DNA of 64,000 nucleotides, taken from Thermaerobacter subterraneus DSM 13965. GTDB lineage: Bacteria; Bacillota; Sulfobacillia; Thermaerobacterales; Thermaerobacteraceae. Each line of letters begins with the position of its first letter. Position 1 is the stretch's first letter. Below, piece after piece: positions 41,496 through 49,429 of the stretch. The stretch lies in contig NZ_JH976535.1 in the NCBI RefSeq assembly GCF_000183545.2, positions 1,107,890 through 1,171,889 of the forward strand, given 5' to 3'. Below the pieces are notes generated by a model. It did not search any database and was not told where the DNA came from. It saw nothing but the letters and a program-made list of their open reading frames with translations. Made by a program: the position numbers and the translations under genes.

Positions 41496-43116
41496 GAGCC
41501 TGTTTCACGAACCCAGGTATTTCCACAGGATTGCACCCACGTGGGTTTAAGTGAGGCCATTGGTTCGCATTCGCCATCGCCCGAGGTGTCCCTATGGCCT
41601 ACAACTTTCGCCCGGTGAACCGTGACCAACTGTACCTGCTCCCACCGAGCCTTCGCGACTGGCTGCCTGAGGATCACCTGGCCTGGTTTCTGATCGACGC
41701 CGTCGAGCAGATGGACCTGCGGGCGTTTCGGAGCAAGTACCGCGCCGACGGATGGGGCGGGGAGAGCTACGACCCCGCCATGATGGTGACGCTCCTGCTG
41801 TACGCCTACTGCGTCGGCGAGCGGTCCAGCCGGCGGATCGAGCGACTGTGCCTCGAGGACGTGGCCTTCCGGGTGATCACCGCCAACCAGAAGCCGGATC
41901 ACGTGACCATTGCCCGCTTCCGCCAGCGCCACGAGCGGGAGCTGGCCGCGCTGTTCACCCAGGTGCTGCGGCTGTGCCGGGAGGCGGGGCTCGTGAAGGT
42001 CGGCGTGGTGGCACTGGACGGGACGAAAGTCAAGGCCAACGCCTCGCTGGCGGCCAACCGAACCTACGATGCGATTCGCCAGGAAGTGGAGAAGATGCTC
42101 CGGGAGGCGGCGGCCACGGACCGGGAAGAAGATGAGCGGTACGGCTCCGGGCGTCGTGGGGACGAGTTGCCGGAGGAGCTGCGCCACCGTGCGAGCCGGC
42201 TGGAGCGGCTGAAGGCATGCAAGCGGCGGCTGGAGGACGAGGCGGCCCGGGAAGCCGCCCGGCAGCAGGCCCGCATCGAGGAGCGGAAAGCCCAGGAGCA
42301 GGCGACCGGCAAGAAGCGGCGGGGGCGCAAGCCGAAGGCGCCGGATCCCTCGGTGGATCCGGCGGCGAAGGCCAACATCACGGATCCGGACAGCCGGATC
42401 ATGAAGACCCGGCAGGGCTTTGTGCAAGGGTACAACGCCCAGGCGGTGGTGACCGAAGACCAGCTCATCGTGGCCGCGGCGGTGACGCAGGACGCCAACG
42501 ACGTGGGCCAACTCCACCCGATGCTCCAGCAGGCGCAAGCCAACCTGCGGGCAGCGGGCGTGGACAAGCCCATCCGGGCCGTCGTCGCCGACGCGGGGTA
42601 CTGGAGCGAGGCGAACGTGAAGCAGGCACCGGCGGATGGGCCGGAACTGTTCCTGGCGACGAGTAAAGAGTGGAAGCAGCGCCAAGCCTGGAAGGACACA
42701 CCCCCTCCGCGAGGCCGCATCCCCAAGGGGCTGAGCCTGCGGGAGCGGATGGAACGCAAGCTGCGGACCCGGCGAGGGCAGGCGATCTACGCCAAGCGCA
42801 GCCAGACCGTGGAGCCGGTGTTCGGGCAGATCAAGACCGTGCGAGGCGCCGACCGGTTCCTGCGTCGCGGTCTGGCGGCGTGTAACAGCGAGTGGAAGCT
42901 GCTCTGCTTGACCCATAACTTGCTGAAGCTCTGGCGGAAGGTAACGAAGGGGTCCGCATCCTCACCCTTTGGTTGGATGGCGGCCGCGTTGGCGTAGAAG
43001 GGTAACGACCGGGCCGCCGGCCTACCCCGTCCTGACCGTCAGCCCACGGGACATGGCCGAATCGACCCGGTACGTTCCCCCAGTTCTGATCTCGTCAGGA
43101 TCAGTGAAACAGGCTC
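41496..43116 (+). mobile_element. Complete IS1182-family insertion sequence
   Basis: Terminal inverted repeats GAGCCTGTTTCAC (41496-41508) and GTGAAACAGGCTC (43104-43116) enclose one full transposase gene. The 21-base left terminus recurs at 44600 and the 32-base right terminus at 55479, so the family has left other marks here. No convincing target duplication was found. Confidence 0.85.
41594..42997 (+). CDS. IS1182-family DDE transposase
   Basis: A 467-residue transposase that looks intact. Catalytic Asp in VVALDGTKVKANAS, Asp in VVADAGYWSEANV and Glu in KRSQTVEPVFGQIK are present; the N-terminal FRPVNRDQLYLLPPSLRDWLPEDHLAWFLIDAVE and the central basic/helical insert are family features. 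It would recognise the 13-bp inverted repeats and could act in trans on the related ends at 44600 and 55510. Confidence 0.93.
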   Translation: MAYNFRPVNRDQLYLLPPSLRDWLPEDHLAWFLIDAVEQMDLRAFRSKYRADGWGGESYDPAMMVTLLLYAYCVGERSSRRIERLCLEDVAFRVITANQKPDHVTIARFRQRHERELAALFTQVLRLCREAGLVKVGVVALDGTKVKANASLAANRTYDAIRQEVEKMLREAAATDREEDERYGSGRRGDELPEELRHRASRLERLKACKRRLEDEAAREAARQQARIEERKAQEQATGKKRRGRKPKAPDPSVDPAAKANITDPDSRIMKTRQGFVQGYNAQAVVTEDQLIVAAAVTQDANDVGQLHPMLQQAQANLRAAGVDKPIRAVVADAGYWSEANVKQAPADGPELFLATSKEWKQRQAWKDTPPPRGRIPKGLSLRERMERKLRTRRGQAIYAKRSQTVEPVFGQIKTVRGADRFLRRGLAACNSEWKLLCLTHNLLKLWRKVTKGSASSPFGWMAAALA

Positions 43117-43173
43117 CGGAGGCGGGAGGTGTATGCTGGGATAGGTTCAGGCAGGAAGGGAGGAGGAGCGGCG

Positions 43174-43473
43174 ATGGGTCTTGGACGCGTGCAGACGCGA
43201 GGTCAAGTAACGATCCCGGTGGAGGTCCGGGAAGCGTTGGGGATCCGGCCTGGGGACGTGTTGTTGTTTGAGGTGCAGGGCCCGGACGAGGGGCGGTTCC
43301 GGGTGATCCGGACGTCGCGCTCGCTGGATGCATTCTTCGACAAGTACCAGGTCGACGGGCCCGTACCAGCAAACCTCTGGGATGCGGTGGCCGAGGACGT
43401 GTCGCGGGACGTCATGGAGAGGGGGCTCCTCGGCACAGCCGAGCGGGAGGCGGCAGCTGCCCGTGGACACTGA
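43174..43473 (+). CDS. AbrB/MazE-type antitoxin
   Basis: A 99-residue protein. The N-terminal swapped-hairpin DNA-binding domain is clear: VQTRGQVTIPVEVREALGIRPGDVLLFEVQG. The C-terminal half (LDAFFDKYQVDGPVPANLWDAVAEDVSRDVMERG) would bind and block the toxin. ATG 43174 follows GGAGGAG. It overlaps the PIN-domain toxin gene that follows by 11 bases, the usual VapB-VapC layout. Confidence 0.88.
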   Translation: MGLGRVQTRGQVTIPVEVREALGIRPGDVLLFEVQGPDEGRFRVIRTSRSLDAFFDKYQVDGPVPANLWDAVAEDVSRDVMERGLLGTAEREAAAARGH

Positions 43474-43889
43474 GCGGGTGCAGCTGGGTTGGCTCGATGC
43501 AAACCTCTTCATCCATCCCTTCTTCCGAGACGCCCATGCCGACCGATGCCGGGCGCTGCTTGCGGCACTGCAGGCAGGAAGGGACGGCGGAAGGGTACCT
43601 GCACCCGGTGACCATCCACGAGCTAACCTATGCACTCTACCGCCATGTGTTCCGGCAGGACCGGAAGGCCGTGGCGGACTACTTGAGCGCCATCATCGCC
43701 CTGGAGACCGTCCACGTGGAAGGCAAACACGTCGTCCTGAAGGCGCTTGAGCTATGGGCCACAGGTGCGTCCGACACCTACGGCGACGCAAGGCTTCGGG
43801 CGCTGGCCGAGCAGACCGGCCTGCCGGTGTGCACCGTGAATCAGCGGCATTTCATCGGCGTGCCGAATACGTACCGCGTTGAACCCTGA
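43463..43889 (+). pseudogene. PIN-domain (VapC-like) toxin with a frameshift
   Basis: Two frames together give a VapC-type PIN ribonuclease of about 140 residues: VQLGWLDANLFIHPFFRDAHADRCRALLAALQAG in the first, then GYLHPVTIHELTYALYRHVFRQDRKAVADYLSAIIAL and YGDARLRALAEQTGLPVCTVNQRHFIGVP in the second. The acidic residues (D in LDANLF, E in IHELTYA, D in DTYGDARLRA) are all still encoded. The break is near 43575 in GGCAGGAAGGGACGGCGG. Either the toxin is inactive while the antitoxin survives, or the shift is a sequence error. Confidence 0.8.
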
Positions 43890-43913
43890 CGGAACGGGGG
43901 CAGGGGAGGTGGG

Positions 43914-44045
43914 ATGGTGCGGGGCAAGTGGGTGTCCGGGCTGCTGATTGGTGGGCTGCTCCTGGCTTTAGGTGTGCCGGTACTCGACGGGGACGACACC
44001 CCCTCGGAAGCAGCCGGCATTTTCGGTCCCCGCTCACTAGGATGA
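43914..44045 (+). CDS. Candidate 43-residue exported peptide
   Basis: ATG 43914 follows CAGGGGAGGTGGG. The peptide begins MVRGKWVSG, continues with one hydrophobic helix (LLIGGLLLALGVPVL), then an acidic joint DGDDTPSEA and ends AGIFGPRSLG. This layout (basic start, membrane or signal helix, short hydrophilic tail) resembles signal-peptide-bearing pheromone precursors or small membrane peptides. No partner receptor gene was identified nearby. Reading frame and ribosome site are clear; function is open. Confidence 0.5.
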   Translation: MVRGKWVSGLLIGGLLLALGVPVLDGDDTPSEAAGIFGPRSLG

Positions 44046-44181
44046 AGTCTTGCAGGGGGGGCGGTGAAAGAAGTGAGCGGACGGACGTCGGGTGCAGGAT
44101 TTCGCGCGTATCGCGCTCGTTGTTGCGCTCGCCGGTGCAGTGCGAATGCGAGCTGCGACCTGCCTCCAAATATGAACGCAA

Positions 44182-44197
44182 TGTCGAGGCATGTCGA
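44182..44197 (+). promoter_or_regulatory. Tandem TGTCGA half-sites upstream of the peptide promoter
   Basis: TGTCGAGGCA-TGTCGATAAG: the same hexamer twice, ten bases apart, about 55 bases before the palindrome TGTCGA-ATTATA-TCGACA. Four copies of one hexamer in 90 bases suggest cooperative binding by one regulator. Confidence 0.45.
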
Positions 44198-44235
44198 TAA
44201 GTTAAAGGACCTTGCCTGCATGCCTTACCATGCAC

Positions 44236-44269
44236 TTGACGGCGCGAATTATGTCGAATTATATCGACA
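44236..44269 (+). promoter_or_regulatory. Sigma-A-type promoter with overlapping perfect palindrome
   Basis: TTGACG (44236-44241), 17-base spacer, TTATAT (44259-44264): a good housekeeping promoter. An 18-bp palindrome TGTCGAATTATATCGACA (44252-44269) covers the -10 box, the position of a repressor operator. Transcription would start near 44271, giving an untranslated leader of about 100 bases before the peptide gene at 44372. Confidence 0.6.
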
Positions 44270-44371
44270 ACACGCCGCTACTCCTCGGAAGGACTTTTTC
44301 ATTGGTCGGCGAATAGGGAATTCGCGCTCGGAAGGGCGCAACACTATGTCACCCGCGGGGAGGTGAGGAAG

Positions 44372-44533
44372 GTGGCCAACGTTTCTACTAGCCCACAGGA
44401 GGAACGCCAGCCTACCGCACCTCAGTCACCCCGGGACCACTTCCTAGACGAGGTGCCTGAGGTTGTGGAGATCCGTATGGATGTTACCAAGGACGCAGTG
44501 ATGCCACGAGGTGCGGGATGTAGCTGGAAATGA
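44372..44533 (+). CDS. Candidate RiPP precursor peptide, 53 residues
   Basis: GTG 44372 lies behind GGGGAGGTGAGGAAG. The peptide starts MANVSTSPQEERQPT, has an acidic leader-like middle (HFLDEVPEVVEIRMDV, then TKDAVM) and ends PRGAGCSWK. Short length, acidic amphipathic leader and a Gly/Cys/Trp/Lys-rich end are the form of precursors modified by radical SAM enzymes. The own promoter upstream and strong hairpin just after the stop also fit. Downstream lie two SPASM radical SAM genes, a B12 radical SAM gene and an ABC exporter. I do not recognise the family. Modification of Cys, Trp or Lys is a guess from the core composition. Confidence 0.6.
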   Translation: MANVSTSPQEERQPTAPQSPRDHFLDEVPEVVEIRMDVTKDAVMPRGAGCSWK

Positions 44534-44535
44534 CG

Positions 44536-44574
44536 GTAGTGAGGGGGGCATTTTGAGTGCCCCCCCGCCCTACC
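44536..44574 (+). terminator. Hairpin directly after the precursor gene
   Basis: GGGGGGCA-TTTTGAG-TGCCCCCC, extended by outer GGTAG/CTACC pairing, three bases past the stop. There is no long T-run, so it may act as a partial terminator or 3' stabiliser, letting the peptide be made in excess over its enzymes. Confidence 0.6.
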
Positions 44575-44599
44575 TCTCTGAGGATTAATGGACACATTA

Positions 44600-44620
44600 G
44601 AGCCTGTTTCACGAACCCAG
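44600..44620 (+). repeat. Solitary IS1182 left terminus
   Basis: Twenty-one bases identical to the left end of the IS at 41496 (begins GAGCCTGTTTCACGAACC); similarity stops abruptly afterwards. See the matching right terminus at 55479. Confidence 0.8.
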
Positions 44621-45206
44621 AATCCGGAAATTATATACCAGATGTGGTGTCGGTCTCAATGCATATGCCCTAGATATCGTGCGCGAGCGACGTCCGAGTT
44701 GTTCCGTGCAACAGGCTCATTACAGGGGCGCAAATCTACCGAGGATGGGGGCCCGCACGGCCATTATTCACGCCAAAAGATATCTGCGTTTACTGGGTCC
44801 AAGCAGAAGGCGGTACCACGGCTGCATCCATGGCAATCATTGCCCGTTGATACTGCCTTCGGCCGTTAACAGGTCCACCTGTATGTTTGGGTCCGACATC
44901 GTGATTGATCGCTGTTTCGCCAATAAATACGTTGGATTCCTCGCTTCACGTCTTAGCCGCGGCCTTGGACTTGTTTCCGTCCCGCCCCTGGCGACGGTAA
45001 CCTGGGACCATCACCAGGAGTGGCCGTCCCAGAAGCGACCAAATTACGTCCGCGGGTGCTAGGACTTTGCGGGCGCCACGCCCAGCGACTCAACACCTAG
45101 ATCCTAATCATTGCGCGGTGGTCTTCGTACGCCCCATGGCGTGAAGGGGTAGGCCTTTCATCGCCATAGAAACGATCATCTCCACCGCGCTTAAGGAGGT
45201 GAAAGC
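44621..45206. other. AT-richer gap between the precursor and first radical SAM gene
   Basis: About 585 bases with no supported gene. Two open frames (up to 127 codons) have no convincing ribosome site or recognisable domain. The last 15 bases carry AAGGAGGTGAAAGC, the ribosome site of the radical SAM gene. Confidence 0.35.
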
Positions 45207-46583
45207 GTGATCTTGTCCTTCGGGGACCGCTGGTTGATTCGGCGTGAATACTTTGGAGCGCTGGCCGTAGACAAGACCGGTGAAGATCGTGTGCTCTACC
45301 TTAATCGACCTGCTGCCACAATAGTGGAACTTTGCATTAGAGCGCCGAGACAACTCGACGATCTTGTAACCTGGTTCGGCAATGATAGTAGAACAACAAT
45401 TCAGTCTCTCGTTCACCGGCAGCTTCTCGAAGCGGACTTGGTTGATACGTATCGTATAATAGAATCATCGGAAATACACGACGTCGTTTCTACATTTGAT
45501 ATGTTGAACCCTGATTATCTGACTGCACCGTTCGAAGTCAATCTCTATACAACAACCAGGTGCAACCTAAATTGCAAATTCTGCTATCTCTCGGCCGATA
45601 CGCGGCAGCAATATGGCCCCAACGTGATGGAACGAACCTTACTCGCCAAAGCGCTTAGCGACTGCGCAGAAGCAGGTGTAATGTGCGTAAACTTCTTGGG
45701 CGGGGAACCCTTTCTTGACCAACAGGCGATCCGTTACGCTATAGAACATTACTACAATCGGTTCTTAATCAGCATAACGACTAACGGTACCATCGCCCCG
45801 GATGATTATACACTCTCGCTTTTATCACGACCGGGAGTCGATGTAATCGTCTCGATTCATTCTTCTAAGCCAGAGGTACATGATTTTGTAACGCAAGCGA
45901 CCGGTGCTTGGCATAGGGCAGTGCATACACTTAAGAGGCTAACACGGGCTGGAGTCAGAACAGCAGTGCAAATGGTCCTGACTCGGTTCACGACGAAAGA
46001 CGATGTAATTGGGCTCGTGCGCATGGCACGCGAGTTGGGAGCCAATGGTTTCTATGTAAATAACATGTTTCCTGGCTCGCATATGTCTCTAGAGGAGTAT
46101 GTGGCAATCGCTATGCCGCCTGAGGACGTTCGGCCAATTGCCGAGGAATTGAACGAGTTGCGGCGGCACTATAGCGATTCGTTCTATATCTTCCCCAAAG
46201 GAACATATCTGTTCGCATACAATGACGAGCCTATACCCAACGAGAGTGGACTTGACAAGTATTTGTGGCCAGTTGTGGACGGTCTAACTAGTTTAGAAGT
46301 GATGTCTGATGGGCAGGTATTTCCGGGTCCCGTACTGCTAAACGGTATAAGCGAGCCGGTTGGAAATTTGCGTGAGAAGACGTTGTATGATGTTTGGCAC
46401 TCTACAGAAATGCAACAGCGTAGGAAGAGGCCAACTATTTCTTACTCTCCATGCCGAGAGTGCGTGCATGTATCAGTCTGTGGCGGTGGCAGCGGCTCTA
46501 TTTCGCGAGTCATTGCTGGACGAGAGACGGCAGGTGACGTGCGCTGCCCGCGGGTGTGGCGATTGTTGGTCCAGGCAAATTAG
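45207..46583 (+). CDS. Radical SAM/SPASM peptide maturase 1 with PqqD-like N-terminus
   Basis: A 458-residue enzyme. Residues 1-85 form a PqqD-like domain (WLIRREYFGALAVDKTGEDRVLYLNRPAATIVELCI, IQSLVHRQLLEADLVD), the type that binds precursor leaders. The radical SAM core has CNLNCKFC (about 118-125) and FLGGEPFLD. The C-terminal SPASM/twitch region has CRECVHVSVCGGGSGS and a further Cys in GDVRCPRVW. It would use a 5'-deoxyadenosyl radical to alter a peptide. GTG 45207 has a near-ideal AAGGAGGTGAAAGC. Codon use is far more AT-rich than in the flanks, indicating transfer. Confidence 0.9.
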   Translation: MILSFGDRWLIRREYFGALAVDKTGEDRVLYLNRPAATIVELCIRAPRQLDDLVTWFGNDSRTTIQSLVHRQLLEADLVDTYRIIESSEIHDVVSTFDMLNPDYLTAPFEVNLYTTTRCNLNCKFCYLSADTRQQYGPNVMERTLLAKALSDCAEAGVMCVNFLGGEPFLDQQAIRYAIEHYYNRFLISITTNGTIAPDDYTLSLLSRPGVDVIVSIHSSKPEVHDFVTQATGAWHRAVHTLKRLTRAGVRTAVQMVLTRFTTKDDVIGLVRMARELGANGFYVNNMFPGSHMSLEEYVAIAMPPEDVRPIAEELNELRRHYSDSFYIFPKGTYLFAYNDEPIPNESGLDKYLWPVVDGLTSLEVMSDGQVFPGPVLLNGISEPVGNLREKTLYDVWHSTEMQQRRKRPTISYSPCRECVHVSVCGGGSGSISRVIAGRETAGDVRCPRVWRLLVQAN

Positions 46584-46588
46584 AAAAA

Positions 46589-47190
46589 GGTGGCCGAAGC
46601 GCTCCGAGGCTACTTGGAAGAGCTCGAGGCCAATGATCGGGCGGAGGGTGCGGAACTCGGCCTGGACTGGACAGCGGGTGGCGGTTGCCGCCCGAGGTGG
46701 CGACGGTGGAAGAGCGGCTGAAGGCGATTCAGGCGGGCAAGGCCCGGCTGGAGCAGCGGGCCCGGGCCGCGGCCGAAGCCAAGGAAGCGGCGCGGGAAGC
46801 GGAGGCAGCCAGGAAGGGGCGTCGCTCCCGCCGCAAGCAGGCCGCTACTGAACCACGCCCGGCGGACAAGGACCCGATCAACTTTGCAGACCGCGAGTCG
46901 CGAATCATACGCAGCGCCGACAAGGCCTTCATCCAGGGGTGCAACGCTCAACTGACCGTCGAAGCGGAGACGCGCGTGATCGTAACGGCGGACCTGACGA
47001 ACCAGGGCGGCGACGCACCCCATTTGGTGCGCCAGCTGGAGCAAGTCGAGCCGAACACGGGGCGCTACCCCTGGGAACTTGCCGCCGGCGCCGGTTATTC
47101 CAGTGAAGCCAACCTCCAGGCCCTACCGGACAAGTCCGTCTCACACAGGCTGTTGCACGCGGAGGCGGAATTGGCGCTCTGCCGGCCGTA
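46589..47190 (+). pseudogene. Decayed IS1182-like transposase fragment
   Basis: High-GC debris between the two AT-richer radical SAM genes. VAEALRGYLEELEANDRAEGAELGLDW, then in another frame VEERLKAIQAGKARLEQRARAAAEAKEAAREAEAARKGRRSRRKQ, ADKDPINFADRESRI and AGAGYSSEANLQAL match the middle of IS1182-type transposases. Both termini are missing, there is a frameshift near 46685, and the catalytic Asp of ADAGYWSEAN reads Gly. Confidence 0.75.
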
Positions 47191-47256
47191 ACGACACTTC
47201 GTAACAGCTGGAGTTAACACCTGCTTGAACTATAAACCATGAGGGGAGGGACAACC

Positions 47257-48696
47257 ATGATGCGCGTCGGGCAGCACGTAGCGTTCAACTACAAGGAATA
47301 TACCTTTAACCGGTTCAAGGACGAGGCATACCTCTTTCACCGTCGAGAGCGCAAGTACACCGTTTTTCGAGGCTTGGTAGCAGATTTGATCCATTTAATC
47401 TTTGTGGAAAGTGCTACGAGGGATCTGCTTTACAATCGACTAAATGCGGTTACTCATCCAGGTCGCATCAGCAGAGAACAATTTGAGGATGCGCTGACAA
47501 GACTGGCGGAGGAAAATATAGTGGTACTTGAAGACGTATACCGCCGTACACCGGCCTTGCCTGGTGATACGGACGCAGTGACGCATGTACGCCATCATCG
47601 CGATAGGCCTTATTTCTACGCTCCGTTAGCTGCAAACCTATTTATCAACGGGAGATGTAATCAGCGGTGCTCATTCTGCTTTCTTGATTTCGGATTGATG
47701 GCCCAACAAGAAAAGAGGAAATTGTCGTGTGAAGAGTGGCTCGCTATAACGGACGAATTGATACACGCGGGTGTCAACGTGATTAATATCGGGGGTATGG
47801 AGCCATTTCTAGATATTGAGTTGACCATTTCTATTTTGGAAAAAGCTTATGAAAACGGATGCATCGTTGGCGTCATCACGAATGGCAGCATCTCATTATC
47901 CAGCGAACAAATGGAACGACTCGCTGCGATGCAATGTTACGTAGGGGTCTCGTTGGAAGCGCACGTTCCAACCGTTCACAATGACTTAGTGAATGCGCGC
48001 GGAGCGTTTCAGCAATGTGTGGCCAATATCGAAAAGATGATCCAGCACGGCGTGCCGGTTGGTATTCAAACTGTAGCTTTGCGATCCAATATGGCCTACT
48101 TGGAACAGTTTGTTGAATGGCTTGAGGAATTGGGGGTAAAGTCGCTGTCGATTCAAAACATCTTTGCGGGTCCATGGTGCAGCCATGTACGGTTTTTCGA
48201 CCTTGCAATGACCCCGGCGGAATATCGGACTATTGTTGAAAGGGCCAAATTGCTAGAAAGAACGGCGAAAATTCGAATTGAATACGAGGCCTTTCCGCAC
48301 GAGCGACCAAACGACTATTATACGGGACCGCTGCAAGGCATTCGTTTTAGGCTGTACAGTATGTGTTCCGCAGGTAAAACGGCAATCCAAGTGTCGCCCA
48401 CGGGTGACTTAAGTCCGTGCCCGTTTACAGTTGGTCACTCGGAGCATGTTGTTGGCAATCTCTTGGCCAATAAACTATTAGTTCTGTGGCATGACTCTGC
48501 TGCGTTCGGTCCATTTCGAAAGACTAGAAGGGAGGATTATGCGTCTGTTGCATGCCGGACTTGCGAGATGTTTGACATTTGCAGAGGGGGATGCCTTATT
48601 ACCGCACGCTGGGCAAACGGTGGCTACCTCAATGGTGATCCGCGGTGTTCGAAGGTGTGGGATGCCGTGGAAACGCTCGAGGCTCAGTCGCGGTAG
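47257..48696 (+). CDS. Radical SAM/SPASM peptide maturase 2 with PqqD-like N-terminus
   Basis: A 479-residue enzyme of the same general type as the first but clearly divergent. The N-terminal 110 residues (YTFNRFKDEAYLFHRRERKYTVFRGLVADLIHLIF, LTRLAEENIVVLEDVY) look like a winged-helix leader-binding domain. The core has CNQRCSFC (about 134-141) and INIGGMEPFLDIE. SPASM cysteines are in YSMCSAGKTAIQVSPTGDLSPCPF and CRTCEMFDICRGGC. ATG 47257 is set by GGGGAGGG. Two such enzymes suggest two different modifications, or that they act in sequence on the 44372 peptide. Confidence 0.9.
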   Translation: MMRVGQHVAFNYKEYTFNRFKDEAYLFHRRERKYTVFRGLVADLIHLIFVESATRDLLYNRLNAVTHPGRISREQFEDALTRLAEENIVVLEDVYRRTPALPGDTDAVTHVRHHRDRPYFYAPLAANLFINGRCNQRCSFCFLDFGLMAQQEKRKLSCEEWLAITDELIHAGVNVINIGGMEPFLDIELTISILEKAYENGCIVGVITNGSISLSSEQMERLAAMQCYVGVSLEAHVPTVHNDLVNARGAFQQCVANIEKMIQHGVPVGIQTVALRSNMAYLEQFVEWLEELGVKSLSIQNIFAGPWCSHVRFFDLAMTPAEYRTIVERAKLLERTAKIRIEYEAFPHERPNDYYTGPLQGIRFRLYSMCSAGKTAIQVSPTGDLSPCPFTVGHSEHVVGNLLANKLLVLWHDSAAFGPFRKTRREDYASVACRTCEMFDICRGGCLITARWANGGYLNGDPRCSKVWDAVETLEAQSR

Positions 48697-49049
48697 TCAG
48701 GGTGTTTTAGCTGGCTGTAAGGAATGGTCGCTGGCGGGGTCCGGCCCCGCGTACTAGGGCACGGTAAGTCCTACGGTTTCTCCATAGTACGATGAATGCC
48801 CCAGGCATCGTGATTGAGCCGCCTCGATTGTACTGGATTTTGTTAGATGATCGGGCCGAGCCGTTGTACATTACGAGTAGCCGTGGTACCCATTGGACCC
48901 CATGCTGCGCCTGCGTGTTGCACGCGCGATGGAAGCGATCCGCTGCACGTAGACCTGAGCTATGTCGTCCCGCGTATCATCGGCGTGCCGGCACGCGGCG
49001 GGCCAGTTGTGCGTTCCATCATCGCCTTTTTGTGGCGGAGGCCTAGCCG
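48697..49049. other. Gap after radical SAM 2 with hairpin and unidentified frames
   Basis: A GCGGGG-TCCGG-CCCCGC stem stands at 48734-48750, about 40 bases after the stop. Frames beyond 48792 (LYWILLDDRAEPLYITSSRG in one, YPLDPMLRLRVARAMEAIRC in another) look like broken coding sequence of unknown origin. Confidence 0.35.
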
Positions 49050-49290
49050 CAGCTGTCGCAGGAAACGGGGCAGCATCATCCTGACGAGCAGCAAGGGCTT
49101 TGCGGAGCGGACGACGCGCTGGGTGCCTGAGGGATTAGCACGGCGATCCTCGACCGGCGCTCCACGGCAGCCATGTTATCAACCTCCGGGCGGCTACCGG
49201 CTGCGGGAGAAGAAGCGAGGCGGCTTGTTTGGCGGGGCACCACCCCGGACGGAAGTGATGCCGGAGTACCCCGCGACCGTTCGGGAGTGA
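49050..49290 (+). pseudogene. IS21-family IstB helper ATPase remnant
   Basis: Fragments GSIILTSSKGFAE, TAILDRR and YRLREKKRGGLF, spread over more than one frame, correspond to the C-terminal region of IstB (SIILTSN...GEWG..., AILDRLLHH, YRLREKRRAGL). High GC and multiple frame breaks mark it as a dead relic between the radical SAM genes. Confidence 0.65.
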
Positions 49291-49429
49291 CCCCTACCAC
49301 TGCCGGAGAATAGCTCTCACCCCGTCGTACGGGAGGGACGGATCCAACGACCTCCGATCGTGACGATACTTTGCAAACGCCGGCAAGGGATCCTTTTTGG
49401 ACCTTAACCCACACGGGGGCATTTGGGAT

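Noticed and set aside
44252-44269. TGTCGA palindrome as a CooA (CO sensor) site
   Set aside because: CooA sites have six bases between TGTCG and CGACA; here there are eight, and no CooA-like gene is in the window.
44064-44366. A 100-codon frame before the peptide precursor
   Set aside because: It runs through the promoter and palindrome, lacks a recognisable domain and its Arg/Cys/Ser-rich start looks like noise.
44588-45062. Two frames of 93 and 127 codons between the precursor and first radical SAM gene
   Set aside because: The first reads through the IS terminus; neither has a convincing ribosome site or domain.
48792-49046. An 84-codon frame starting MNAPGIVIEPPRLYW as a second precursor peptide
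   Set aside because: It runs into high-GC broken sequence with coding-like pieces in other frames; more likely debris near the IstB relic.
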